Shown: piece by piece, positions 44,774 to 52,774 of the stretch
Layout of the letters: every line of letters starts with the position of its first letter
How positions within the stretch are numbered: the stretch's first letter is position 1
The notes under the pieces: model-generated
Told to the model about the DNA's origin: nothing
The model's database searches: none
What the model saw: only the letters and a program-made list of their open reading frames with translations
Source: JANYHH01 sp965249745
GTDB lineage: Bacteria > Deinococcota > Deinococci > Deinococcales > JAAFIG01
Direction of reading: 5' to 3'
Assembly (NCBI GenBank): GCA_965249745.1
Contig: OZ252252.1
Span: 1,116,001-1,180,000, forward strand
Length of the DNA: 64,000 nucleotides
Program-made: the position numbers and the translations under genes

Positions 44774-45730
44774 ATGCTCGCCGCTCGAGTTCGCGTACCC
44801 GCGACGATTGCCAATCTCGGCCCTGGCTTCGATGCTCTGGGTTTGGCGGTCTCCTTGTACTGCGAGGCTTCCGCTAGCCTCGAGTCAGCCGATGCTTTCG
44901 TGTACAACGGCGATCCGGGTGCGTTCGGGACGGAAAATTTGATGCACCTCGGGTGGCGCGAGGCGTACCGGGCGGCAGATTTGCCCGCGCCAACGGTGCG
45001 TTTGACCTGTCAGAACGAGATCCCGCTGGCTCGAGGTCTCGGGTCGTCCTCGGCCGCCTTGGTGGCGGGCGCGGCCCTGGCGGACGCGACCCTCGGCGGG
45101 CGGCTCGGGCGCGAGGGGGTCTTAGAGGTCTGCGCTCGGCTCGAGGGTCACCCGGATAATGTCGCCCCGGCGGTGCTGGGCGGCTTCACCGCGTCGGTCA
45201 TGGGTGACGCTGACACGGGTGACGCGGACATGGCTGACGGTGCGTCAGCCAACGCCTCTTTTTTGAACGCCTCGTTCTCGCTGCCGGAGGGCGTGACCGT
45301 GCTGGTGGCCGTGCCGGAGTTTGAATTGAAAACCGTCGAAGCCAGAGCGGTCCTACCCGACCAGTACAGCCGCGCCGACATGGTTTACAACCTGTCGCGC
45401 TCCGCGCTTTGGGTGGCCGCCGTCAGCGCCGGTCGCCTCGAGTGGCTGCGCGAGGCTTGCCGCGACCGCCTTCACCAGCCGTACCGAGCCAGACTGGTTC
45501 CCGGTCTAGCGGCTGGCATCGAGGCGGCGCTCTACCGGGGTGCGTTGGCGGCGTTTCTGTGCGGCGCGGGTCCGAGCCTCGGGGCGCTCGTCACTGAGAA
45601 CAGTCTCGAGGCGGTAGAGACTGCCCTGCAACGCTTTTCCAGCCGCGTGCTGCGCCTGCGCCCCAGCCAGGGCTACACACTCACCGACATCCCAACCCAG
45701 GCTCAGAGGGAGGCTCCCGTTGGAAGGTAA
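44774..45730 (+). CDS. thrB: Homoserine kinase
   Basis: 318 residues from the ATG at 44774 with GAGG close upstream; homologues begin at this point (VRVPATIANLGPGFDALGLA). GHMP-family kinase that phosphorylates homoserine in threonine synthesis. Motifs: PATIANLGPGFD, the ATP loop PLARGLGSSSAALVAG, and CGAGPSLGAL near the C-terminus. Residues about 150-175 hold an unusual low-complexity acidic insert reading GDADTGDADMADGASANAS, encoded by an imperfect repeat, in a loop region where most ThrB proteins are shorter. The DUF4388 gene overlaps its end by 11 bp. Confidence 0.95.
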   Translation: MLAARVRVPATIANLGPGFDALGLAVSLYCEASASLESADAFVYNGDPGAFGTENLMHLGWREAYRAADLPAPTVRLTCQNEIPLARGLGSSSAALVAGAALADATLGGRLGREGVLEVCARLEGHPDNVAPAVLGGFTASVMGDADTGDADMADGASANASFLNASFSLPEGVTVLVAVPEFELKTVEARAVLPDQYSRADMVYNLSRSALWVAAVSAGRLEWLREACRDRLHQPYRARLVPGLAAGIEAALYRGALAAFLCGAGPSLGALVTENSLEAVETALQRFSSRVLRLRPSQGYTLTDIPTQAQREAPVGR

Positions 45731-46472
45731 CTTGCGCGACACGCCGCTCTCGAGCGTGCTGGAACTGATTCATCTGACGCGGCAATCCGGGCGCATCCAG
45801 ATCAACTCCGAGGTGCCGCTCTCCTTGTCCGTGGTCCAAGGCGAGATCGTCAGCGGCGGCATTCTTGATTGGCAGGGCTTAGAGGCGATTCAGAGCTTCG
45901 CGCTCCACGCCGAAACCGGCAGTTTCCGCTTCTCCCCCTCGAGTTCGCAGGTGCTCGCCCAGTTTCAAATGCCGTTCGCGGCGCTGATGACCGACTGGGC
46001 CCGGGTCAACGACGAATGGGCCCGCTTACGGCTGGAGCTTGACAGCCCCAGCCACGTGCTGAGCTTCACCGGGGCTGCCCAGGAGCCACCGCACGCGTTC
46101 CAGGACGGCAAGAGCGTCCGAGCCGTCAGTCGCTCGAGCGGCACGAGCGCCTTCGAGACTGCCAGTCGTGCGGTGGCAATGCTTCGCACTGGTGAGGTGC
46201 AGGCACAACCCAAGTACGCCTGGATGGGTTTGCGGATGCAGCACCCGTCCGCTAAGGACGGCAACTTTCATCCGGTCGCCCGCGACACCTCGGAAATTCC
46301 GATGATGCTGAACGGCAAGCGCAACGTTGCGGAGTTGGTGGAATGGGGGTTCAGCTTAGACGCGATCCGGCATTACCTGCGCAACGCGATTCTCAGCGGA
46401 GAGGTACAGATTCCCGGCAGCGGCTGGTTGCTGCGCGACCTGACCTGGGAACTCCAGACTTCGGAGGGCTAG
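45720..46472 (+). CDS. DUF4388 domain protein
   Basis: 250 residues. The first 100 residues (MEGNLRDTPLSSVLELIHLTRQSGRIQI then VVQGEIVSGG and LDWQGLEAIQSFALHAETGSFRF) match the PatA-like N-terminal DUF4388 domain, found in Deinococcota and Myxococcota proteins near response regulators. A C-terminal helical part with MLNGKRNVAELVEWGFSLDAIRHYL reads like the second DUF4388-associated module. A regulatory or scaffold role is assumed. The TTG start lies inside the end of thrB, so translation is likely coupled. Confidence 0.8.
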   Translation: MEGNLRDTPLSSVLELIHLTRQSGRIQINSEVPLSLSVVQGEIVSGGILDWQGLEAIQSFALHAETGSFRFSPSSSQVLAQFQMPFAALMTDWARVNDEWARLRLELDSPSHVLSFTGAAQEPPHAFQDGKSVRAVSRSSGTSAFETASRAVAMLRTGEVQAQPKYAWMGLRMQHPSAKDGNFHPVARDTSEIPMMLNGKRNVAELVEWGFSLDAIRHYLRNAILSGEVQIPGSGWLLRDLTWELQTSEG

Positions 46473-46573
46473 TCACCGACTCGCTAACCGCAGAACCCAA
46501 AACTTGGTAAATTCTCCTCTCAAAACCAGCCCTTTGGTGCCTCAAGACTTTTTGGACTCGAGCTAAGAAGTGT

Positions 46574-46579
46574 TAGAGT
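46574..46579 (+). promoter_or_regulatory. Leaderless-type -10 (TAGAGT)
   Basis: TAGAGT eight bases before the GTG at 46588 of the TetR gene. Confidence 0.5.
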
Positions 46580-46587
46580 CGGCGGTT

Positions 46588-47223
46588 GTGACTGCTACTC
46601 TGGAAGCTCCCAAACCGCTGTTGCAGGACGACATCAAGTTGTCCCTGCGCGAGCGTCAAAAAATCCGTCGTCGTAACCGCATCTATCAGGTGGCGATTCA
46701 ACTTTTCAAGGAGCGCGGCTTCGTCAACACGACCGCCACCGACATCGCCAAAACCGCTCACGTCTCACGCGGGACCTTCTTCAACTACTACCCCTACAAG
46801 GAAGCCGTGCTGCTGGATTACGGGGCGTACATTGTCTCAGGCTTGCAGGACATCGTGCAGCGCCGCACCGCCGAGGGAGCCAATCCGACCGAGTTACTGG
46901 AAGAACTTTGGCTGGAACTGGGCCGGGTGACCCAAGAAGAAAAAGATCTGATCCCGCCGCTGACCTACGAACTTATCAACCCCGACCCGCAACGCGCCAG
47001 GGCCGCTTACGAGGCGATGCCGCTCGCCAAAATCATTGAGGGTTTGCTGCGCGACACACACAAGTTGCGCCCCGACATCAGTCTGGAACGCATCAGCGCC
47101 ACGCTCGCGTACACCTTCCTGATGACGGCCCTGCGCTGGAGCGCCTTTCATCCGGATCGCCCGGTGCGTGACGAGTTACGCAAAGCCCTGAGTTTGATCC
47201 TCGAGGGTGCGTACCGTCGTTAA
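46588..47223 (+). CDS. TetR-family transcriptional regulator
   Basis: 211 residues from the GTG at 46588, chosen because TAGAGT lies eight bases before it and the in-frame GTG at 46570 would lie upstream of that -10. The helix-turn-helix reads IYQVAIQLFKERGFVNTTAT followed by DIAKTAHVSRGTFFNYYPYKE. The C-terminal ligand domain is helical and of usual size (YTFLMTALRWSAFHPDRPV). The effector and target genes are not evident; neighbours are unrelated genes. Confidence 0.92.
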   Translation: MTATLEAPKPLLQDDIKLSLRERQKIRRRNRIYQVAIQLFKERGFVNTTATDIAKTAHVSRGTFFNYYPYKEAVLLDYGAYIVSGLQDIVQRRTAEGANPTELLEELWLELGRVTQEEKDLIPPLTYELINPDPQRARAAYEAMPLAKIIEGLLRDTHKLRPDISLERISATLAYTFLMTALRWSAFHPDRPVRDELRKALSLILEGAYRR

Positions 47224-47375
47224 ATCAGATTGATCCTCGAGCATTGCCTTCATTCGTCTCGAGTCACCCCAGCTCGGGGCACGCTCGGGACCTGTATCAA
47301 ACGCACGGAAGCTCCGTGAAAGGATAGGGTTTTCGGCGCACATCTGACGCTGGACCTGGTGCGCGGAAAATCCTA

Positions 47376-48749
47376 TCAGCCGTTCCGCCGCAGCCACTCG
47401 AGGATCGCGCCACGCTCGTTCTCCAGCTCACCATCAACTACCGCCTGCGTGGCTCGAGTTTTCAATTCACCGATCGCACGGCCAGATGGCAGGTTAAAGA
47501 CCTGCATCAGCTCGCCGCCGGAAACTGCCAATTGCTGTTCGGTGAACCCCTCGAGTTCGTCCGGCAAGCCCTCCAGGGTTTGCACGAACCGCTCGTGTTC
47601 TGCCACCGCGTCGAAGGCTTCCGGGGCGTGCGCCAGACGATCCGCCAGCCGCACCTCGAGCGCGTCGCGCCAGCGGTCGTCCAGATCGCGTTTGAAACGC
47701 CGCAAGGTTCTGATAGACGCGTCTCTGGGCGGACGCATGTGGTTGGCGACCAGCTCTACCACGTCGTCCACAGTTTCATTGCTGAACTTCAAGCGCTCCA
47801 AGATCAGCCGCGCCAGGTCCGCCCCTCGAGCCTCGTGATGGTAGTAATGCGCCACGCCATCCGCGCCGAACGATTGCGTGGCGGGCTTTCCGATGTCGTG
47901 CAGCAACAGCGCCAACCTCGAGACGGGGCGGCTGCCCCTGGACACCGCGTTCTGGACCGCCTGAAAGATGTGCTCGTCGAGCGTCAGGTGATGGTGCGGG
48001 TTGTGCTGCTGGAACCCGATGCAGACGGCGAATTCTGGGATCACGACCGCCAGCAAACCCGTGTCTCTCAGGAATCGCAGCGCACTCAGCACCCCGTCAG
48101 CGGAACGCGCCGCCAGCAAGCCCCAGAGTTCTATTTGGACCCGCTCGGCGGCGACGCTGCCCACCAGATGCGCCAGTTCGCGCACAGCCCGCGCCGTGGC
48201 TTCTTCCAGGCTGAACCTGAGCTTCGCCATAAACCGCGCTAGGCGCAGCATCCGCAACGGGTCTTCGGTGAAGCGCTCGGAGGCATCGCCGACGGCCCGT
48301 AGAACCCGACCCTCGAGATCGCGCCACCCGTTAAAAGGATCAATCAAGGCTCCATCGGACAAGCGCCGCGCCAGAGCGTTGACGGTGAAATCGCGCCGCG
48401 CCAGATCGGTTTCCACGGGCAGCGTTGGGTCGTAACTGACCTCGAAGTCGCGGTGATGCACCCCGGTGCTGCGCTCGGTGCGTGGCAGCGCCACGTCCAC
48501 CGTCTCGCCGTTCCAGGTCAGCTTCAGCACACCAAAGCTCGCGCCGACGATATCCACCCGCGCCCAGGTCTCCAATGCGGTTCTGAGCGCTGGGAACGGC
48601 ACGCCGGTCACGAGGTAATCGGCGTCCTTGCTGGGCTGCCCGAGCAGCGCATCGCGGACTGCGCCGCCGACCAGGTAGACCTCACCCGCTTGGGCTTGCA
48701 CGGTTTTGAGCAGTCGCGTCTCGAGGGGCTGGGATTCAGGCGTTCGCAT
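47376..48749 (-). CDS. cca: CCA tRNA nucleotidyltransferase / poly(A) polymerase family
   Basis: 457 residues from the ATG at 48749 (MRTPESQPLE); homologues begin near here. The class II nucleotidyltransferase head shows VYLVGGAVRDALLG, KDADYLVTG, RRDFTVNALA and DPFNGWRDLEGRVLRAV; the neck shows EDPLRMLRLARFMAKL. An HD domain with LALLLHDIGKPAT and HHEARGADLA follows, giving possible phosphohydrolase activity on 2',3'-cyclic ends. It adds or repairs the 3' CCA of tRNAs; some relatives split CC- and A-addition between two enzymes, which I cannot decide here. Confidence 0.93.
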   Translation of the reverse strand: MRTPESQPLETRLLKTVQAQAGEVYLVGGAVRDALLGQPSKDADYLVTGVPFPALRTALETWARVDIVGASFGVLKLTWNGETVDVALPRTERSTGVHHRDFEVSYDPTLPVETDLARRDFTVNALARRLSDGALIDPFNGWRDLEGRVLRAVGDASERFTEDPLRMLRLARFMAKLRFSLEEATARAVRELAHLVGSVAAERVQIELWGLLAARSADGVLSALRFLRDTGLLAVVIPEFAVCIGFQQHNPHHHLTLDEHIFQAVQNAVSRGSRPVSRLALLLHDIGKPATQSFGADGVAHYYHHEARGADLARLILERLKFSNETVDDVVELVANHMRPPRDASIRTLRRFKRDLDDRWRDALEVRLADRLAHAPEAFDAVAEHERFVQTLEGLPDELEGFTEQQLAVSGGELMQVFNLPSGRAIGELKTRATQAVVDGELENERGAILEWLRRNG

Positions 48750-48795
48750 GATGAAGTCTTTCAAATTGACCTGCCAACTCGAGTGCCTTTGAGGC

Positions 48796-49764
48796 TCAAG
48801 GGTACAGGGACAGGATAAACCCCTGCGCGTACTCGGGATCAATCTCTCCTGGCAGGACGCTCCGCGTTTCGGCGGCTCGAGTCGCCTCGAGTTTCGCGTC
48901 CAGCATCTCCGTCAGCGCTTCAAATTCATACCGCCCGAGTTTTACGTCGCGCAGCACAACGGCGAAGTCAGGCTGGTGCGGATACGTGATGCGCCCCAGT
49001 TCGTGCAGCAGACGCATCTCCTCCAGGACCCGCAGGCTGTGACTGAACGCCTTGAAGTCCACACCGCCGGATTCGAGCGCCTGCGCCGCGCGCTTGCCGT
49101 AGCGCGCCTCGAGTTGCCGTAATGGTTGCAGCGCCCAGTCAGCTCTGGCGGTGAAATCGAAGGCTTTCTCCAGGATCAAGAGTTGCGGGCTGCCGTGCTC
49201 TCCAGTTTGCACCCGCGCCAGATTGGAATCCGCCACGAGTGTCACCACAGTTTCCGCGACTGCCCCGACGGTTCCCGTGACTGCGCTCAAATGCTCCAAC
49301 GCGATTCGCACGGCTCTGAGGTGCTTTCCCTTATCGCTGTACTTGATCGCCTGCGAATGCGCGAAGCCCATCATGCCGCCCAACTCGCGCCGCAACAACC
49401 GCCTAGGCTCGAGGTTGCGCAACTTTTCCACGAACTCCGGGTCTGAGCCAGACAGCACCGCGTCCGGGCTGGTGTGGCTGAACAGCAGGCTGACCGCGTT
49501 GATGTCGCCGCGCAGCACCAGCCTCAACCAAAACTGCACGCTCCAGACGGTGATGTCCACATCCATCACGGAGTTCTTGCGTTCCGAACCGCTCGGGTTG
49601 GTGTTAACTGTGAACTGCGGCGGCGCGGTTTGCAGGTATAAGGCTTCCCTGGACGGCAGGAACACGCCCTTCACGTCCAAGTCGCTTTGCGGCGTGTTCG
49701 TCCCGAAAAGCTGGGAACCGCTTTTGGACAAGTACAGCAACTTGTGAGGGGTAACGTCTATCAT
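48796..49764 (-). CDS. Predicted nucleotidyltransferase (RlaP-like, Pol-beta superfamily)
   Basis: 322 residues from the ATG at 49764 (MIDVTPHKLLYLSKSGSQLFGT), because the upstream in-frame stretch lies in a repeat-type spacer. The motif SGSQLFGTNTPQSDLDVKG (GS...D-x-D) is that of the COG3541 nucleotidyltransferases, which include RNA-ligase-associated RlaP-type proteins. A helical C-terminal region holds HSLRVLEEMRLLHELG. No RNA ligase gene is visible nearby; the next gene is cca, another nucleotidyltransferase, 46 bp downstream. Substrate unknown. Confidence 0.8.
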   Translation of the reverse strand: MIDVTPHKLLYLSKSGSQLFGTNTPQSDLDVKGVFLPSREALYLQTAPPQFTVNTNPSGSERKNSVMDVDITVWSVQFWLRLVLRGDINAVSLLFSHTSPDAVLSGSDPEFVEKLRNLEPRRLLRRELGGMMGFAHSQAIKYSDKGKHLRAVRIALEHLSAVTGTVGAVAETVVTLVADSNLARVQTGEHGSPQLLILEKAFDFTARADWALQPLRQLEARYGKRAAQALESGGVDFKAFSHSLRVLEEMRLLHELGRITYPHQPDFAVVLRDVKLGRYEFEALTEMLDAKLEATRAAETRSVLPGEIDPEYAQGFILSLYP

Positions 49765-49866
49765 AGCGGACTCGGCTTTCTGTGATACGGACAATGTTTC
49801 AAATCTTTTGCCTCTGACCTTGAGGTTCGGCTCGAGATTCGTTATTTGGGCTGCCTCGAGCATGAA

Positions 49867-49893
49867 CGTTGGTGGCTGGACGAACCGCTACGA
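49867..49893 (+). repeat. Dispersed hairpin element, degenerate copy 5
   Basis: CGTTGGTGGCTGG head intact, the stem has decayed, and the tail CGCTACGAC remains. Confidence 0.6.
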
Positions 49894-49930
49894 CACGGCT
49901 GAGATGTGATTGACGTTCTCGAGGGTGATA

Positions 49931-49960
49931 GGGTTTGACGTACCGAATCCCAACGAAAAA
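49931..49960 (+). repeat. Dispersed hairpin element, copy 6 (imperfect stem)
   Basis: GGGTTTGACGTACCGAATCCC with two unpaired positions, followed by the tail AACGAAAAA. Confidence 0.55.
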
Positions 49961-50036
49961 CCGCAGGCCTCGAGGGTCAATGCTAGCCATACCCTGAGAA
50001 TACTTCCAGCGTGAAATGGCGTAGCGGGGGACGACC

Positions 50037-50070
50037 AAAAAGCGCACTGGCTTTGAACCCAGTGCGCTTT
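50037..50070 (-). terminator. Terminator of the small membrane protein gene
   Basis: Minus-strand perfect 12-bp stem AAAGCGCACTGG/CCAGTGCGCTTT with an 8-nt loop, ending in five T. Confidence 0.9.
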
Positions 50071-50086
50071 CTGATCTGGTGCGAAT

Positions 50087-50344
50087 TCAGGTTTGTTTGA
50101 ATAACCCGAGCTGCTTGACGCCGTAAACCACGGCTCCGCCCGCCACGGCCACGAGGGCCAGATTGCCGATGAAGGCGAACACGGCCGCCAGTATCCCGCC
50201 GAGCACGAAGTTGGCCAGCACGCCCGCCACGCCACCCGAGACGCCTGCGATCACCAAATGCTGCGGTGAGCTGAGCTTCAATTGCGTCATCCCGAGACCG
50301 ATCCCGGCCGCCGCGCCAATCAACAGAGCAATAAACCAATCCAT
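50087..50344 (-). CDS. Small glycine/alanine-rich membrane protein
   Basis: 85 residues, nearly all hydrophobic: three membrane segments (WFIALLIGAAAGIGLGMTQL, AGVSGGVAGVLANFVLGGIL, FIGNLALVAVAGGAVVYGV). The layout is like transglycosylase-associated or GlsB/YeaQ-type small membrane proteins, often stress-induced. GGAGGTAG five bases before the ATG marks the start. A strong terminator follows, so it is transcribed alone. Confidence 0.8.
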   Translation of the reverse strand: MDWFIALLIGAAAGIGLGMTQLKLSSPQHLVIAGVSGGVAGVLANFVLGGILAAVFAFIGNLALVAVAGGAVVYGVKQLGLFKQT

Positions 50345-50421
50345 GAACTACCTCCAGGCTTCAGTATGCGCCCCGGCCGAAAAAAGTTCCAAACCCAGAT
50401 CAGGATTGGTCAGGGTCGAGG

Positions 50422-50427
50422 TAGCAT
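50422..50427 (+). promoter_or_regulatory. Leaderless-type -10 (TAGCAT)
   Basis: TAGCAT six bases before the nth ATG. Confidence 0.5.
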
Positions 50428-50433
50428 CCCGCC

Positions 50434-51081
50434 ATGCCGCGAGAGTCTTTGAAAGCCAAGAGAGGGCGTGCCCTCGAGGTGCTGGAGGCGTTGCGCCGGG
50501 TATACCCGGACGCCAGGACGGAACTGCGATTCGGGAGCGGGTTTGAATTGCTGATCGCCACGATCCTGAGCGCCCAAGCGACCGATGTCAGCGTCAACGC
50601 GGCCACGCCAGCCCTCTTCAAGGCGTATCCGACCCCGCAGAAAATGGCGCGGGCGACCCCAGAGGATTTGGAACCGCTGATTCGCACGATCGGCTTATAT
50701 CGCAACAAGGCCAAAAATTTGGCCGCGACCGCCAGGGCGTTAGTGGAACGCTTCGACGGTCAGGTTCCCAACGATTTCGAGGCAATCCAAACCCTGCCCG
50801 GCGTCGGGCGCAAAACAGCCAACGTCGTGCTGTCCAACGTCTATGATCGCCCCGGCATCGCGGTGGACACGCACGTCAGGCGACTCTCGAGGCGGCTGGG
50901 ATTGAGCCTTCACACTGATCCCGACCGGGTAGAGGCGGACCTCGAGGGGCTGTTCCCAGTTGAGAGCTGGATTTTCGTGCATCACGCGCTGATCCTGCAC
51001 GGGCGGCGGGTCTGCTTCGCTCGAAGTCCGAACTGTCAGGCGTGCGAGCTGTTGAAGCTCTGCCCACGGATTGGTGTCTGA
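50434..51081 (+). CDS. nth: Endonuclease III
   Basis: 215 residues. Base-excision-repair glycosylase/lyase for oxidised pyrimidines. The helix-hairpin-helix reads LPGVGRKTANVVLSN with the catalytic Lys, followed by the catalytic Asp in VDTHVRRLSRRL. The 4Fe-4S cluster Cys pattern C-x6-C-x2-C-x5-C is complete at the C-terminus (CFARSPNCQACELLKLC). ATG follows TAGCAT by six bases. Alone on its strand. Confidence 0.97.
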   Translation: MPRESLKAKRGRALEVLEALRRVYPDARTELRFGSGFELLIATILSAQATDVSVNAATPALFKAYPTPQKMARATPEDLEPLIRTIGLYRNKAKNLAATARALVERFDGQVPNDFEAIQTLPGVGRKTANVVLSNVYDRPGIAVDTHVRRLSRRLGLSLHTDPDRVEADLEGLFPVESWIFVHHALILHGRRVCFARSPNCQACELLKLCPRIGV

Positions 51082-51147
51082 ACCGCTCGAGAGAGAGCTT
51101 GAGGGGTTCATGACTCGAGCCGTGGGAGATCTACGGACACCGATCTG

Positions 51148-51795
51148 TCAGATGGAGATGTGCAGCGGTTGCACCGGGTCGCCCTCCAAGTGCGCCGTGT
51201 CGTTCAGGCGCTCCATCGTCCAGACCGCTCCGGTTGGGGTCCACCACCGCTCCAATACCGTGATGCTGGCGTGAGTCACGCGTAGCGTCCACAGGCGCGG
51301 CGCGGCCATCGTGGGAATCTTCAGCAGGGAAGTCACCAGGGTTTGAATTGTGCCGCCGTGCGAGAACGCCAGCACGTCGCCCTCGTCGGGCAAGTCCTGT
51401 AACCAGCTCAACCCCCTGGAAAGCAAATCGCCGTAACTCTCCCCGTCTGGGGTGCGCAGCGTTCCCGGCTGCTCGAGCCAGGTTTTGAAGGCCGGGTGCT
51501 GGGCGTTTTCAGCGTTGGAATTCCCCTCGAAGGCTCCGAAGTGAATCTCGCGCAGCCGTGCGTCCAAAGTTGGTTCATACCCCGCGAGTTCCGCCGTGTG
51601 CCGCGCCCGCTCGAGATCGCTGGCGTAGACCGCGCTGAAGTCCCGCCCCGCCAGGCGCGGCTTGAGTCGCAGGGCTTGTTCCTTTCCGAGTGTTGACAGT
51701 GGCGTGTCGCTCCAGCCCTGCCAGCGTCCCTGTATGTTCCAATCGGTGATGCCGTGACGGACCAGCCAGAGTCGCAACGGGTTCGGGGCGTTCAC
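51148..51795 (-). CDS. Histidine phosphatase family protein (phosphoglycerate-mutase-like)
   Basis: 215 residues. The catalytic RHG motif is LWLVRHGITDWN near residue 10, with the second His in LAFSHGGTIQTLV and the usual arginine in YASDLERARHTAE. It resembles alpha-ribazole phosphatase (CobC) and PhoE-like broad phosphatases, for example in RLREIHFGAFEG. The substrate is undecided. The GTG overlaps the stop of the thioesterase gene by 4 bp, so the two are coupled. Confidence 0.9.
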   Translation of the reverse strand: MNAPNPLRLWLVRHGITDWNIQGRWQGWSDTPLSTLGKEQALRLKPRLAGRDFSAVYASDLERARHTAELAGYEPTLDARLREIHFGAFEGNSNAENAQHPAFKTWLEQPGTLRTPDGESYGDLLSRGLSWLQDLPDEGDVLAFSHGGTIQTLVTSLLKIPTMAAPRLWTLRVTHASITVLERWWTPTGAVWTMERLNDTAHLEGDPVQPLHISI

Positions 51796-52208
51796 GGGCG
51801 CGCGGTTTCCAGCGGTGAAGGCTCCACGGTTTCCAGCACTGGGCGCGGCTTTCCGGCCTCGTCCAGTGCCACGAAAATGAAATGCCCGGTCGTAGCCAGC
51901 GTCTGATCGCCCAGCGTGACGCGGAACACGTCCACGCGCACCCGTAGGCTGGTGCGCCCGTACGATTCCACCCGCGCCACCAGCTCCACGTAATCGCCCA
52001 TGCGAATCGGCACGTTGAAATCCAGTTTGTCAATGCTGGCCGTGACCACGATACCGCCGCTGAAGCGATGTGCGCTGTACGCGGCCACCTTGTCCATCAG
52101 GCTGACAATGTGACCACCGAAGGCGTTCCCGAGGGGATTGGTGTTGCTGGGGAAGATGTGCTCCAAACTTCGAGCCTCACTATGCGCGATGCGTTCCGCC
52201 AAGGTCAT
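51792..52208 (-). CDS. Acyl-CoA thioesterase (hotdog fold)
   Basis: 138 residues, single hotdog domain. The motif NPLGNAFGGHIVSLMDKVAA with the catalytic Asn/Asp region and ASIDKLDFNVPIRMGDYVEL are typical of the YciA/BACH-type acyl-CoA thioesterases. It hydrolyses acyl-CoA in the cytoplasm; chain preference unknown. ATG follows TAGGAT by six bases. The histidine phosphatase gene overlaps its end. Confidence 0.9.
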   Translation of the reverse strand: MTLAERIAHSEARSLEHIFPSNTNPLGNAFGGHIVSLMDKVAAYSAHRFSGGIVVTASIDKLDFNVPIRMGDYVELVARVESYGRTSLRVRVDVFRVTLGDQTLATTGHFIFVALDEAGKPRPVLETVEPSPLETARP

Positions 52209-52214
52209 ACGGCG

Positions 52215-52220
52215 ATCCTA
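52215..52220 (-). promoter_or_regulatory. Leaderless-type -10 (TAGGAT)
   Basis: TAGGAT on the minus strand six bases before the thioesterase ATG. Confidence 0.55.
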
Positions 52221-52357
52221 TCCTGCGCCTGCGCTCCCGGTTGTCCTGACGCCAACGGATGAACATCAAGGGTAAGGCAACCGGTCAATCTCGAGCCTTC
52301 CATGTACTTCCCGTACCCCCTGCGAAGTAGGGAGAGGTCTCGAGCCTTGCTCGAGCC

Positions 52358-52401
52358 GGGGGGCGGGCGACAAGCGAACAACTGACCGTCGCCCGCCCCC
52401 C
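52358..52401. repeat. 14-bp perfect inverted repeat
   Basis: GGGGGGCGGGCGAC (52358-52371) and GTCGCCCGCCCCCC (52388-52401) around a 16-base loop. No T tail on either side. Confidence 0.85.
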
Positions 52402-52564
52402 CGCCGTCCTAACGGACGACGCCCCCCTTCTTGCCCTGACAGCAGCACCTCACGGGCTTGGGCGCTACTCCGCAAGGGGTGACTGTGACTCAAGCCTCGA
52501 ACCTCGAGCCGTTCGGTTATTTTGGAGAGAACAGCGAGGACGATTTCTCGAGCGGTAAACACTG

Positions 52565-52586
52565 GTAGGGGCGAGTTACCTCGCCC
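52565..52586 (-). repeat. Dispersed hairpin element, copy 7 (short stem)
   Basis: On the minus strand GGGCGAG, GTAA, CTCGCCC, then CTAC: the family stem and the beginning of the tail. Confidence 0.6.
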
Positions 52587-52688
52587 GGTCCGCCTCGAGT
52601 CAGGGCGAAGCTGACGGGGCGCTGACACAGGGATTCGTTACCCATTCTTCCGTGTCCTCGAGAACGAAGCCTTTTCCCAGCCAAGGCG

Positions 52689-52694
52689 TATGCT
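52689..52694 (+). promoter_or_regulatory. Leaderless-type -10 (TATGCT) of the zwf leader
   Basis: TATGCT eight bases before the ATG of the short leader frame at 52703. Confidence 0.5.
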
Positions 52695-52702
52695 CCAAAG
52701 CC

Positions 52703-52774
52703 ATGAGACCCGGCACGACTCGACCCGGCGGACACCCCATCCCTCGTTCCCTCAACGCTGGGGCAACCCGGTGA
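52703..52774 (+). CDS. Possible 23-residue leader peptide of zwf
   Basis: An ATG eight bases after TATGCT opens a 23-codon frame (MRPGTTRPGGHPIPRSLNAG then ATR) whose TGA overlaps the GTG at 52771 in the sequence GTGA. The peptide has four Arg and four Pro and no clear attenuation codon run. If real, it would couple zwf translation to its own. It could instead be chance: an in-frame zwf start at 52690 exists too, but that ATG lies within the -10. Confidence 0.4.
   Translation: MRPGTTRPGGHPIPRSLNAGATR

Larger units (their letters stand above)
49765..50086. other. Repeat-bearing intergenic region
   Basis: 322 bp containing two degenerate hairpin elements (49867-49893 and 49931-49960), four CTCGAG sites and the terminator of the small membrane protein gene. 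No gene supported. Confidence 0.6.
52209..52702. other. GC-rich intergenic region with strong hairpins
   Basis: 494 bp between the divergent thioesterase and zwf genes. It holds a 14-bp perfect inverted repeat (52358-52401), smaller hairpins (for example CGTCC-TAAC-GGACG at 52406-52419), one dispersed hairpin element (52565-52586) and several CTCGAG sites. A 120-codon open frame on the minus strand has low-complexity Arg/Gly/Pro text and no homology I recognise. A structured RNA is possible; I match no known class. Confidence 0.5.

Noticed and set aside
52380..52500. Signal-recognition-particle or RNase P RNA in the GC-rich spacer
   Set aside because: I looked for the conserved core strings of these RNAs on both strands and found none.
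52266..52628. 120-codon minus-strand frame in the thioesterase-zwf spacer
   Set aside because: Crosses several hairpins and repeats, has Arg/Gly/Pro low-complexity sequence and no ribosome-binding site or -10 at its start.
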